This document shows positions 1 to 7,891 of a stretch of DNA of 64,000 nucleotides, in pieces. Where the stretch lies: assembly GCA_038734275.1 (NCBI GenBank), contig JAVYOO010000008.1, positions 1 through 64,000 on the forward strand, given 5' to 3'. The notes under the pieces are model-generated. The model was not told the origin of the DNA. It saw only the letters and a list, made by a program, of their open reading frames with translations, and searched no databases. The translations under genes were made by a program, and so were the position numbers. Origin of the DNA: Archaeoglobaceae archaeon. GTDB lineage: Archaea; Halobacteriota; Archaeoglobi; Archaeoglobales; Archaeoglobaceae. Position 1 is the first letter of the stretch, and each line of letters begins with the position of its first letter.

Positions 1-132
1 GCAAAGAGAATCGCTGATGCTATTAAAGCCAAGGGCTATGCTGAATTCAAGGAAGCGAGCATCGATGCAGTCAAGAAGCTCTGCGACTACAAGGTTAAGA
101 TCCATCCTTATCAGCAGAGGAAAGAGGTTTAA
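1..132 (+). CDS. C-terminal 43 residues of an unidentified protein (5' end outside window)
   Basis: Frame 1 is open from the first base and ends with TAA at 130-132. The visible tail is a basic amphipathic stretch that finishes with HPYQQRKEV. Codon choice (AAG, GAA, ATC) fits the neighbours, so this is probably a genuine gene end. I do not recognise the family from so short a tail. It converges on the metallo-beta-lactamase gene and overlaps its 3' end by 38 bases. Confidence 0.6.
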   Translation, partial: AKRIADAIKAKGYAEFKEASIDAVKKLCDYKVKIHPYQQRKEV

Positions 133-928
133 GGTTTAGCTTTTTCAAGTGCTTCTCGATCATAATTTTTTCAAAATTTTTGTAGATCTCCGCTGGTTCT
201 GGAAGCTTTCTGTAAATTATGCCTTTGCCAACGGGATCGATTCCCGACTTTATCGCTTCCATTATTTTTCTTTCCCTTTCGAAGATCTTTTCTCTGTATC
301 TTAAAAGCTTTTCCTGCAAGTCTTCACCTTTTACTGGCTCTCCATGCGATGGAACAGCGATCTCAACGCTTTCAGCAATTTTCAAAAGCTTATCGATCGA
401 GTTCAAAAACTCCTGAACATCGCAGTCTACACAACCATACCAAGGACCAAAAGAAGTAAGATCGATGTCCGCAAGGTAAATGATCTTGCCTTCAATCAGA
501 AAACAACAGTGCCCAGCAGAATGGCCTGGAGTATGAATAACTTCGATCTCTTTATCGCCAATTGTCAAAATCTCTCCATCCTCTACGAATTCATCTACTT
601 TCCGAAATCCAAGTTTTGGATAATAGGCTAAGAAAAGCTTTACAACCTCGCCAAGGGCATATCTTCTCTCAAATTCCTCATAGCTCTCGATTGCCTTAGC
701 GTCGAGTTCGTGAGCATAGATCTTCTTTGCAACCGAATTCATCGAAATATGATCTTCATGCCAGTGCGAGTTTATGATCACTTCTGGCTTTAATTCCCAA
801 GCACTTTCAGCTCCACCGTCGATCAGGCAAAAGTCTTTAATGTAAAGGCAGTTTGCGGACGGATATTTACCCCAATTCTGTCCCACAATCAGAGAAATGC
901 CATCTGATAGCTCAAGATTGTTGATCAT
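95..928 (-). CDS. Metallo-beta-lactamase-fold hydrolase (glyoxalase II-like)
   Basis: The 277-residue protein has the metal-binding HxHxDH motif (H55, H57, D59, H60). Further expected ligands are H136 or H140 in a GHSAGH stretch, D154 in LADID and H195 in PSHGEP. This is the full ligand set of a dinuclear zinc or iron MBL hydrolase, and there is no signal peptide, so it is cytoplasmic. The substrate cannot be read from the sequence; thioester or lactone hydrolysis is typical of the family. It lies 53 bases downstream of the CooS-like gene on the same strand and may be co-transcribed with it. The ATG start at 926-928 is the first in frame. Confidence 0.85.
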   Translation of the reverse strand: MINNLELSDGISLIVGQNWGKYPSANCLYIKDFCLIDGGAESAWELKPEVIINSHWHEDHISMNSVAKKIYAHELDAKAIESYEEFERRYALGEVVKLFLAYYPKLGFRKVDEFVEDGEILTIGDKEIEVIHTPGHSAGHCCFLIEGKIIYLADIDLTSFGPWYGCVDCDVQEFLNSIDKLLKIAESVEIAVPSHGEPVKGEDLQEKLLRYREKIFERERKIMEAIKSGIDPVGKGIIYRKLPEPAEIYKNFEKIMIEKHLKKLNLKPLSSADKDGS

Positions 929-981
929 TGTTTTGAGTTATCCACTGCTATTTATTTCTTTTTATGGAAAAAAATTGAATC

Positions 982-2838
982 TTAGATCCCCAGTGCCTTT
1001 CTCTTGTCTAAGATCACTTTTTCAAGCAGATCTACTGCTTTAGCTGGGTCTTCCTCGACGATCACTTTCCCTCCGGTAAGCTTTTCCACGTCTTCGGTGA
1101 GCAATTTTACAACTTTATCACTTCCCGTGATTGGAGGAATCGGGGAAACATGGGTTGCAAGTCCATAGGCTACTGCGAAAACAGCATCTATTGTTGCCTT
1201 CTGTTCCATGTATTCTGGAGCCGTAACCGCTACTGGAAGCTGTGAAACGTCAACTCCGAGTTTTTCAGCGAGCAATCTTAACAAATAAGCAGCTCTACCA
1301 ACATCAGTGCAGGTTCCAAAGCTGAGCACTGGAGGAATCTTTAAGGCTTCGCAAACCGCTTTGAGCTTATCCCCTGCAAGTTCCTTGGCTTCCAAGCTCG
1401 TAAGTCCCGCAACCTGCAATGCAGCATTTCCACAGCCCATGGAGAGCACAAGTATGTCTCTCTTTATGAGTTCCTTGGCAATTGCAATTGTGTTCGCATC
1501 ATGAGGACCATTCTTCAGTGTTGTGCAACTAACCAGCGCGACAACGCCCTTTATTTTTCCGTCCTTTATTGCATTCAAAAGCGTTTCAAAGCCTACGAGC
1601 TTTTCTATCGCTTCAATGGAAAAACCAACGACGATTTTTTGCTTTCTATCTATTTTTACCGCTTTACTTTTATCTCTCTTCCTGAAGTTCTCTATAGCAA
1701 TCTCTATTAGCTTTTTCGCTATTTTCTCAGCCTCTTCAGGCTTATAGTCAAGTCCAACATCGATGCCTCTGAACCTTACAAGCCTGCTCACCGGGACTAT
1801 TTTCACACCGTATTTTTGATACTCTGGTAAAGAAGGCAGAGCGCAGTTCATATCGGCAGCAAATACATCAACGCAACCTGTTGCAAGAGCAAATTCCTGA
1901 ACGATCCAGTTACCGACCAATCCAACGAATACAGGGCTACTAATGCGTTGTAAAATTTCCTGCCCAGTTTCTATAAAACCTATGATTCGCAAACCCTTTG
2001 CACCCGCTTTTCTTGCCATTTCTTGCACTTCTTCCCTTTCCGCAAGTTTTATCAATGCCATTCCAACAAATGGCTCATGCCCATCAACTGCAATGTTCAC
2101 GTAGTCTGCTTCGAGAATTCCAAGGTCTGCAAAGCTTTCATGTGGCATTGGAGTGCCAAAAAGGATGTCCTGAACCATTTCCAGCACAAACTGCGCAGCG
2201 ATGCATGTTGTTATACTCATCGACATGCTTTTCTTGGCCAATGAAACGTAATTTGAGTCCACGTTGGTCATTGCTGAAGTTCCAACAGTTAAAAGCTCTC
2301 CAAAAATTCCCTCAGGAATAATTTCAAGACTTTTCCAGACTTCTTTTCTCTTCTCTGGAGCAATAATTTCCACAAGTCTGCTTTTATCTGCAGAGCTAAG
2401 ATCCGCAATTGCAAAATCCGCTAATCTTATTGCGATTTCTTTAATATCGCTACCATCAATTCCAAGCAGATTAGCAAGCCATCTAAGCTTTTCAGGCTCT
2501 TTAATTTCAAATGGTGTTTTTCCTTCCGCTGTAGCCTTTAGCGTTTTCAAAGCTTCGATTGCATGATAGGTATAAGCTTCTGTGCCTAACATGTTTTTAT
2601 GGACGAAGTTTCTCATCACCATTCCTGCAGCATCTATTCCGCAAGCTCCATACGGGTTCTTTTCGCTTATTCTGCAAGGTCCCATGCTACAAAGCTGACA
2701 GCTTAGGCCACGAGTGCAGAATGGACAGCGAGTCTTTTCCTGCTCGTTAAATCTGTCCACGACATTTGTAGTCTCGTTCTTCACTTTTTCATACATCTGG
2801 TTTATGCTTTCGTGGTAACTTGGTTTTTCGAGTTTCAT
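982..2838 (-). CDS. cooS: CooS-like Ni/Fe carbon monoxide dehydrogenase homologue with an altered active-site ligand
   Basis: This 618-residue protein is colinear with anaerobic monofunctional CO dehydrogenases. The N-terminal cysteines C38 and C41 (CX2C, the spacing reported for a [2Fe-2S] D-cluster) are followed by C47, C50, C55 and C66 for the B-cluster. Expected C-cluster ligands present are H254 (VDGHEP), C332, C438, C469 and C510. The conserved GxCCTGNE segment, whose second Cys holds the pendant iron, reads GFIETGQE here, so Glu290 stands in its place. K547 matches the catalytic lysine region. CooS-V of Carboxydothermus, which lacks a canonical Cys, carries an Fe-S-O hybrid cluster and does not oxidise CO. 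By analogy this protein may be a hybrid-cluster redox enzyme. Family assignment is firm; activity is uncertain. Confidence 0.85.
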   Translation of the reverse strand: MKLEKPSYHESINQMYEKVKNETTNVVDRFNEQEKTRCPFCTRGLSCQLCSMGPCRISEKNPYGACGIDAAGMVMRNFVHKNMLGTEAYTYHAIEALKTLKATAEGKTPFEIKEPEKLRWLANLLGIDGSDIKEIAIRLADFAIADLSSADKSRLVEIIAPEKRKEVWKSLEIIPEGIFGELLTVGTSAMTNVDSNYVSLAKKSMSMSITTCIAAQFVLEMVQDILFGTPMPHESFADLGILEADYVNIAVDGHEPFVGMALIKLAEREEVQEMARKAGAKGLRIIGFIETGQEILQRISSPVFVGLVGNWIVQEFALATGCVDVFAADMNCALPSLPEYQKYGVKIVPVSRLVRFRGIDVGLDYKPEEAEKIAKKLIEIAIENFRKRDKSKAVKIDRKQKIVVGFSIEAIEKLVGFETLLNAIKDGKIKGVVALVSCTTLKNGPHDANTIAIAKELIKRDILVLSMGCGNAALQVAGLTSLEAKELAGDKLKAVCEALKIPPVLSFGTCTDVGRAAYLLRLLAEKLGVDVSQLPVAVTAPEYMEQKATIDAVFAVAYGLATHVSPIPPITGSDKVVKLLTEDVEKLTGGKVIVEEDPAKAVDLLEKVILDKRKALGI

Positions 2839-2884
2839 GGGGTAAATACAAAATGAAAGAACATAACATTTTTCCCGAAATTCT

Positions 2885-3508
2885 TCACTCGAAGAACTTT
2901 TGCAGGATCTTCTTTTGTCCCCTCCTTATGATCTCCGAAAGCGTTGAAGGAGCCATTCCTAATTGCTTTGCAAGCTCTTCAAGCCTTATCTTCTTTGGAT
3001 AATCGAAGAATCCTTTTTGAAGGGCAATTTTGAGAATTTCCTCTTCTCTCAGCGTAATTGTTTCCTCAGACTCAAGCCTACCTTTATAAATGATCTCGTA
3101 TTCAATTTCAGCACTTTCAAGAGCTTCCATGAGCTTCAAAAAGCTTTCATCATCGCATACGATACTCCAGATAAGTCTTGAATCTCCAACTCGCAATTTT
3201 GTTATTAATGCGCCTGATCTAAGGAAAACGGGAACTATTAAGCATGGGTGTTCCTTCAAAAGGACTTTTGCTGTATTTTTCGAAATTTTAAAACCAATAC
3301 ATAATTCAGGGAGTTTTTGTATCAAATTCTCTGCATTTTCAGCTTTCATTCTCAAAATTGCCTTGACGGAGTCGTCAAGATTAGCCAAAGTCTCCACGCT
3401 TATTTCAAAAGACTTAGCCAATTCTTTTATTCCAACAAGCGCACACTCCGCCATTAATGGTGTTTGTATTTCAATTTTCAGCATCCATAACGATTTCTCG
3501 GCTACCAT
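2885..3508 (-). CDS. HTH_10 (bacterio-opsin activator-type) transcriptional regulator
   Basis: The 207-residue protein has a C-terminal helix-turn-helix of the archaeal HTH_10 type, visible around residues 165-205 as FFDYPKKIRLEELAKQLG followed by APSTLSEIIRRG. The first 150 residues form an unassigned mixed alpha/beta sensing region with few cysteines, so a bound Fe-S cluster looks unlikely. The stop codon is 46 bases before the cooS-like gene on the same strand, which suggests it controls that gene or is co-transcribed with it. An inverted repeat at 3540-3565 lies 31 bases before its ATG and could be an autoregulatory site. The ligand is unknown. Confidence 0.8.
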   Translation of the reverse strand: MVAEKSLWMLKIEIQTPLMAECALVGIKELAKSFEISVETLANLDDSVKAILRMKAENAENLIQKLPELCIGFKISKNTAKVLLKEHPCLIVPVFLRSGALITKLRVGDSRLIWSIVCDDESFLKLMEALESAEIEYEIIYKGRLESEETITLREEEILKIALQKGFFDYPKKIRLEELAKQLGMAPSTLSEIIRRGQKKILQKFFE

Positions 3509-3539
3509 TAAATAGCTTTTGGGTTAGTAAAAGTCTTGA

Positions 3540-3565
3540 CGATAAAATCTAAAAAAGCTTTATCG
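3540..3565. promoter_or_regulatory. Inverted repeat upstream of the HTH_10 regulator
   Basis: The plus strand reads CGATAAAA, ten spacer bases, then CTTTATCG, giving arms that pair over about seven bases (CGATAAA/TTTATCG). It lies 31-57 bases before the regulator start codon. This is where an archaeal repressor or activator would act on a TATA-directed promoter. The operator role is inferred from position and symmetry alone. Confidence 0.35.
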
Positions 3566-3662
3566 CCTGGTGTAGCCTTTAGTCGCTATAAATTAGCCTG
3601 CAAAAGATTTCATGTGAAATAAAACAAAACAAAAATATTATCACATTTTAAAAATAAAAAAT

Positions 3663-3743
3663 TTACTTCTTCTCCGCTTGTGTTTGAGCCTGTTTTCCAG
3701 GCTCGGCCTTCTTTTCCTCCTTCTTTTCCTTCTTCTTTGCCAT
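3663..3743 (-). CDS. 26-residue Lys/Glu-rich peptide, probably leaderless
   Basis: ATG at 3741-3743 opens a 26-codon frame that ends in TAA at 3663-3665. The peptide begins MAKKKEKKEEKKAEP and ends in QAEKK, with no hydrophobic residues. A TATA-like element, TTTAAATAT on the minus strand, is centred about 25 bases before the ATG, exactly the spacing of an archaeal leaderless gene. The neighbouring bases are AT-rich and non-coding, while this frame uses the AAG/GAG codons common in the window. Charge and composition resemble flexible tails of ribosomal or nucleic-acid-binding proteins, but no family is recognised. A longer overlapping frame (3610-3843) in another phase looks spurious. Confidence 0.45.
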   Translation of the reverse strand: MAKKKEKKEEKKAEPGKQAQTQAEKK

Positions 3744-4206
3744 AATAATAGGTCGAGCCTCGATATTTAAAATTTTCCATTAAAAAGCCAAATATGCCTT
3801 TTTTAGGTAAACCGAAATTGGATTTTTTGATTTTAACCGGCAAATAATCGGAGTATATACTTAAAAAATGTCCAGGGCTTCAGAATATAGATGATGAAGC
3901 AAAAATTGATTCTCTCTTGTCTATTAAAATTTTGCAAAAGCTCTAAGTTTCGTATCGAGATGAACAGAATTTAAACTACTGAAACTGAGTTTGAAAATGT
4001 GTAATTCGATTCTATTTTTCGTTCAGGATGCAGTTTATATCTGAATCGCTTTTCGCCTTGCCATTAATAAAGAGTCATGAGGAAAAAGCGAGGCAAAAAT
4101 TATCCATTGTAGATATTTTCTCAATTCTGTTTTTTACAGGTAGCTTTCGTTGAGCAGTTTGTAAAAAGTGTAAAATACGAATTTCAGCCAGCATTTGGAT
4201 TTTTTC
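3744..4206. other. Intergenic region, about 460 bases, without a supported gene
   Basis: AT-rich sequence between the tiny ORF and tRNA-Asn. The right-hand end of the tiny ORF's promoter lies near 3762-3770. A C-box-like GATGATGA occurs near 3890 and CTGA near 3984, but they are too far apart for an archaeal C/D-box RNA. No open frame with good codon use or tRNA-like fold was found. Confidence 0.5.
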
Positions 4207-4212
4207 AAAAAA
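4207..4212 (-). terminator. Oligo-T terminator after tRNA-Asn
   Basis: On the minus strand the tRNA 3' end is followed within three bases by six consecutive T residues, and a second T-rich stretch follows. Runs of T are the usual archaeal intrinsic termination signal. Confidence 0.5.
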
Positions 4213-4214
4213 TA

Positions 4215-4287
4215 CGCCGCCGGCAGGGTTCGAACCTGCGACCATGCGGTTAACAGCCGCACGCTCCACCAGCTGAGCTACGGCGGC
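4215..4287 (-). tRNA. tRNA-Asn (GTT)
   Basis: The minus strand folds into a 73-nt cloverleaf. The seven-pair acceptor stem is GCCGCCG with CGGCGGC, and the discriminator is G. The anticodon loop CTGTTAA gives anticodon GTT (Asn). The T arm is GCAGG-TTCGAAC-CCTGC. The 3' CCA is not encoded. A TATA-like TTTTTTATAT lies about 50 bases upstream. No intron is seen. Confidence 0.95.
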
Positions 4288-4371
4288 TCACTCGGATATA
4301 GCCCATGAGGGCTTAAGAGATTTTCGGATTGACACGATATAAAAAATTAACCAAGTTTGAATACTTGTGGA

Positions 4372-4941
4372 TTACTCAAGCAGTTTGAACTGGGCTTCTA
4401 TCTCCCTATAACTCTTTGGAAATCTTGGTGTGAAGAAAAGGAACGGACTTGGAGGATATCCTACATTCGCCCCTTTTCCAGCTTTCTCGAGACCTTCAAG
4501 TATTCTGTCTATCCAGCTGTAGGGCATTGCAAAAATCATTTCGCTTTCATCAAGACCCGAGAATACTCGGTCTCCAGCACCGGGAACCGCTATTGCAACT
4601 TCGCCATTGATTGCGGGTATCAATGCTTCTGCACATGAAGTCATCTTTGCCGTGAGTTCTGCGGTGACTTTTCCGCCAAAGAACGTTTTTGCCTGAATTA
4701 ACCTCCCTATCTGTTCTGGTTTACCAAATATCAAAATCACATCTGGTTTTTCCTTCATTTTTGTCATGTCTCCAAAGGCGAAGGACTTGTATTTCCCTTC
4801 TGGAAGACACTTTACATCAAAATCGCAATTTAAATCCTTTAACCAGTTAGCCCCAACAAGTATTTCTTTTGGATCCTTCCCAGTTGCGATTCCGTAAATC
4901 AGCATTGAAGGTGGGCAAGCAAAGTCTTCCACTGTAAGCAA
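4372..4941 (-). CDS. DUF169-family protein, apparently truncated at the N-terminus
   Basis: The 189 residues match the C-terminal two thirds of DUF169 proteins, including a conserved segment beginning LTVEDFACPPS with its cysteine. Family members usually have about 60-70 more residues before this point. The frame stays open upstream of the TTG at 4939-4941 and still looks related (ARYNGRTVLL), but reaches a TGA near 5015 with no ATG or GTG. It abuts the importer ATPase gene, whose stop is at 5028. It may be a 5'-truncated remnant, or a short form translated through coupling to the ATPase gene. DUF169 has no settled function. I am confident of the family and not of the gene being functional. 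Confidence 0.6.
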   Translation of the reverse strand: MLTVEDFACPPSMLIYGIATGKDPKEILVGANWLKDLNCDFDVKCLPEGKYKSFAFGDMTKMKEKPDVILIFGKPEQIGRLIQAKTFFGGKVTAELTAKMTSCAEALIPAINGEVAIAVPGAGDRVFSGLDESEMIFAMPYSWIDRILEGLEKAGKGANVGYPPSPFLFFTPRFPKSYREIEAQFKLLE

Positions 4942-5027
4942 AACCGTCCTTCCATTATATCGGGCAGAAAGATTTTGTTTTGATTCTTTAAAATATTTGC
5001 GAATTGGGTTCAGGACTCAAAATTAAT

Positions 5028-5786
5028 TCACATCTCTGGAATGAACAAAATTCTCCCGTCGTATTTGAGGATTTCTGCTTTTATTCCGTAAACCGCGCTT
5101 ATTATATCCTCGTTGATCACGTCTCTTCCCCCGAATGCGAATATCTTCCCATCCTTAAGAACAAGAACTTTTTCAGCGTAATTAAGAGCAAGATTAATGT
5201 CATGCACCGTTACGATTGCAGAAATGCCCTTATCTTTCACAGCGGTTTTGACCAATCTCATGACTTCTATCTGGTTTTTAATGTCAAGGTTGTTTGTTGG
5301 CTCATCAAGGAGCAAATACCTTGGCTGTTGTGCAAGAGCCCTTGCTATCAAAACAAGCTGTAGTTCTCCACCGCTTAGCTCGTTGAGTTTTCTTAGAGCT
5401 AAATGCTCAATTTTTAGCATTTTTATTGTTTCTTCTACAATCTTAACGTCCTTTTCGCTTACTTCCCATTTTATGTGGGGCTTTCTTCCGAGTAAAATTG
5501 CATCAAAGACCGTAAGAAAACTTATTTCTCCTCTCTGAGGAACATAGCCCATTTTTTTCGCAATTTCCAGTGGATTTAGCTTGTTTAAATTAATTTTTTC
5601 AACATAAACTGAACCTTTTGGCTTTAAAATCCCATTCAGGCACTTCAGAAGTGTTGTTTTACCGCTACCATTTGGACCAATTATGAAAAGCATTTCCCCT
5701 CTTTCAAGCGAGAAAGCGATATCTTTTAGCACATCTCTTTTTCCATAGGAATAAGTTAGGCTTTCAACTTCTAACACTTTTACCAC
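5028..5786 (-). CDS. FecE/BtuD-type ABC transporter ATP-binding protein
   Basis: The 252-residue ATPase has Walker A GPNGSGKTT at residues 37-45, the signature LSGGE, and Walker B with its catalytic Glu in LLLDEPTNNLD, followed by the switch His in VHDIN. It would energise import through the permease encoded immediately upstream, which it overlaps by 23 bases. The family imports iron-siderophore complexes, haem, cobalamin or, in some archaea, oxyanions. Substrate cannot be told from the ATPase. It is the fourth gene of the FmdE/importer operon. Confidence 0.92.
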   Translation of the reverse strand: MVKVLEVESLTYSYGKRDVLKDIAFSLERGEMLFIIGPNGSGKTTLLKCLNGILKPKGSVYVEKINLNKLNPLEIAKKMGYVPQRGEISFLTVFDAILLGRKPHIKWEVSEKDVKIVEETIKMLKIEHLALRKLNELSGGELQLVLIARALAQQPRYLLLDEPTNNLDIKNQIEVMRLVKTAVKDKGISAIVTVHDINLALNYAEKVLVLKDGKIFAFGGRDVINEDIISAVYGIKAEILKYDGRILFIPEM

Positions 5787-6807
5787 CCCTCAAAAGCAGG
5801 TATATGAACATAGGAGCCCCAACGATCGAGGTTATAATTCCGACTGGGATTATCACAGGGGAGATCACGGTTCTTCCAACCGTATCGGATGCAAGAAGAA
5901 CTAAAGCTCCAACAAGTGCAGTCGAAGGGATCAAAAACCTGTAATCTCCACCAATCGTTAGTCTTACGATGTGCGGAGCCACTAAACCGATGAAGCCTAT
6001 GATTCCAGTAAAAGAAACGCAAACAGCGGTCAAGAATGAAGAAAGGAGCATTCCTTCAAGCCTTATTCTTTGCGGTTTAACCCCAAGCGAGATTGCAGTT
6101 TCGTCGCCAGCAAGCAACGAGTTGTAGTCCCATCTGCGATAGAAGAAGTAAATGAAGCAAATTACAAAGACCGCAATTATAAGGTAGATCTCAATCCATC
6201 TCGCCCTCGCTACATCGCCGAAAGTCCAGAAAACGATCGAGGCAACTTGCACATCGGTGGCGAAGTATTGAATAAGCATGACTCCCGCTTGGAACAAAGC
6301 GGACATTGCAACGCCTGCAAGAACTATTGCCTCAGGACTCAAATCGCGAAGTTTTGCAAGAGCTAAGATCACGAATGCGCTAATTAGAGAGCCAGAAAAT
6401 GCGAATATTGGCACAACGTAGGGATTGAAGATCGTTAAAGCCTCGCCAACCCTGTGCATCTGTCCTGCGCCGAAGTAGACTATGGCTATCGCAGCCCCAA
6501 AAGCTGCTCCCTGCGATATTCCGAGTGTGAAGGGCGAGGCGAGCGGATTTTTGAGAATGCACTGCATCACCGCCCCCGCTATTGCGAGGCTTGCACCAAC
6601 AAAAATCGCAGTAATGATCCTTGGAATTCGAACATTCCACAAGACTGGATTTCCATCTAAAATTGCTCTGAATAGCTCTGCAATTGACATTTGATAAGCT
6701 CCGAGTCCAAGAGCGATTGCGGAGAGCAAAATAAGGAGAAGAATAAGAAAAATTCCGAAAGAAATCCTTTTCCAAATTAACCTTTTGTATTCACCAGCTA
6801 CCGACAT
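5764..6807 (-). CDS. FecCD-type ABC transporter permease
   Basis: The 347-residue protein has about ten hydrophobic membrane segments and typical FecCD/BtuC stretches: VRIPRIITAIFVGASLAIAG near the first third, and TGIIGFIGLVAPHIVR near residues 260-280, which contacts the ATPase. It forms the membrane channel of the importer. It overlaps the binding-protein gene by 17 bases and the ATPase gene by 23 bases, so translation is probably coupled. No iron-box palindrome is seen before the operon. Confidence 0.93.
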   Translation of the reverse strand: MSVAGEYKRLIWKRISFGIFLILLLILLSAIALGLGAYQMSIAELFRAILDGNPVLWNVRIPRIITAIFVGASLAIAGAVMQCILKNPLASPFTLGISQGAAFGAAIAIVYFGAGQMHRVGEALTIFNPYVVPIFAFSGSLISAFVILALAKLRDLSPEAIVLAGVAMSALFQAGVMLIQYFATDVQVASIVFWTFGDVARARWIEIYLIIAVFVICFIYFFYRRWDYNSLLAGDETAISLGVKPQRIRLEGMLLSSFLTAVCVSFTGIIGFIGLVAPHIVRLTIGGDYRFLIPSTALVGALVLLASDTVGRTVISPVIIPVGIITSIVGAPMFIYLLLRGGKSVRS

Positions 6808-7891
6808 CTATAGCCCCAAGCTCTCCGTATTTTGCTGAGATCTGCTCGTAAACGGGTTTGCCAACAAAGAATTCGTATATTTCATTTGCTTTCTTCTTTA
6901 TATCCACGTCAGCAAATTTCTCTGGATAAAGCACTTTTCCAACCCAGTAACTGTTAACTAAAGCCTGCTCCACGTTTGTGTTGTAGAAGTTGAAGGAGTA
7001 AATGCCGTAAACTTTGCCATTTTTGAATGCATCCAGCGACTGGTAGAAGCTCTTGTCTTTTGTATAATCTTCTTTAACGAGGAAAAGATTGCCAAGATCC
7101 AAGAATATGACTTCGGGCTGTTCTTTCAACAAGAACTCCTTGTCAATGAAAACGTGTGCAGTCATGTTAACCTTGCAAGCAATGTTCTCACTTGTTATGT
7201 TGTTCACTTCAAACGGTGGAAATCTGCAGGTCGTTGAAGTTATGCCATGCTGTCCTTTAAAACCAAGAGCTCCAACATATACTTTTGATGGCTTTTCAGA
7301 ATCCTTAGCTCTGCTTTCAAGATCTTTAACAACGTTTTCAATGAACACTATGACCTCTTCAGCTCTCTTCTCCTTTCCAAGAACTTTACCCATAACTCTG
7401 ATCGACTCAAAGAGCTGGGTTGTGCGGAAATTGCCGAGAGTGCCGTAATCAACTACTACAACAGGAATTCCCGTTTTTTCCTGCAGATTGTCTGCATAGC
7501 GAGCATTAACTGTTGCAAAGATCACATCTGGTTTTAACTTCATGATCTCCTCAACGTTTGGCTGTGGATCGTCAGGCCCGCCAACACCAATCGTTGGCAG
7601 TTCTGCGAGCTGTGGATTTGCAAGCCTGTATGGGCGGGTATAGACTTCCCAGGTCTTTTCTGCATTTTCAACCCCAATCACTTTGTCGACCGCCTGCAGA
7701 TAGACCACCAATCTTAGAGCTCCTGGACCTATGGCAACAACTTTGCTCACATTTTTTGGCACTTCAACCGTTCTTCCAGCGGGGTCAACCACAGTGATCT
7801 TTTTCTCCTCTATCGCCTTTTGATCCTGCTGAACGCATCCAAACATCAACGAACATAACAAAATCAGAGACAGGATTAGCAACTTCTTCAT
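6791..7891 (-). CDS. Substrate-binding lipoprotein of a FecB/BtuF-type importer
   Basis: The 366-residue protein starts with a lipoprotein signal (hydrophobic segment ending LMFGC, Cys19), so it is anchored outside the membrane. The mature part has the TroA/BtuF fold: a DPAGRTVEVPKNVSKVV entry strand, KPDVIFA near the middle, and a C-terminal half after a long linking helix. It would capture the ligand and deliver it to the permease. A long insertion near residues 205-245 has a short Cys pair region (TSTTCRFPP, NIACKVN) that could help bind a metal complex. It overlaps the FmdE gene by four bases (ATGA). Confidence 0.9.
   Translation of the reverse strand: MKKLLILSLILLCSLMFGCVQQDQKAIEEKKITVVDPAGRTVEVPKNVSKVVAIGPGALRLVVYLQAVDKVIGVENAEKTWEVYTRPYRLANPQLAELPTIGVGGPDDPQPNVEEIMKLKPDVIFATVNARYADNLQEKTGIPVVVVDYGTLGNFRTTQLFESIRVMGKVLGKEKRAEEVIVFIENVVKDLESRAKDSEKPSKVYVGALGFKGQHGITSTTCRFPPFEVNNITSENIACKVNMTAHVFIDKEFLLKEQPEVIFLDLGNLFLVKEDYTKDKSFYQSLDAFKNGKVYGIYSFNFYNTNVEQALVNSYWVGKVLYPEKFADVDIKKKANEIYEFFVGKPVYEQISAKYGELGAIDVGSW

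Noticed and set aside
982-2838. Plain functional CO dehydrogenase assignment
   Set aside because: The pendant-iron cysteine position has Glu, so the name CO dehydrogenase is kept only as the family name.
3610-3843. 77-residue minus-strand frame over the tiny basic ORF
   Set aside because: It is in another phase, its start lies in AT-rich non-coding sequence and its composition looks random. The 26-residue frame has the better promoter and start.
3888-3985. Possible C/D-box RNA (GATGATGA and CTGA)
   Set aside because: The boxes are about 95 bases apart, too long for the roughly 60-nt archaeal C/D RNA, and no D' or C' boxes are in place.
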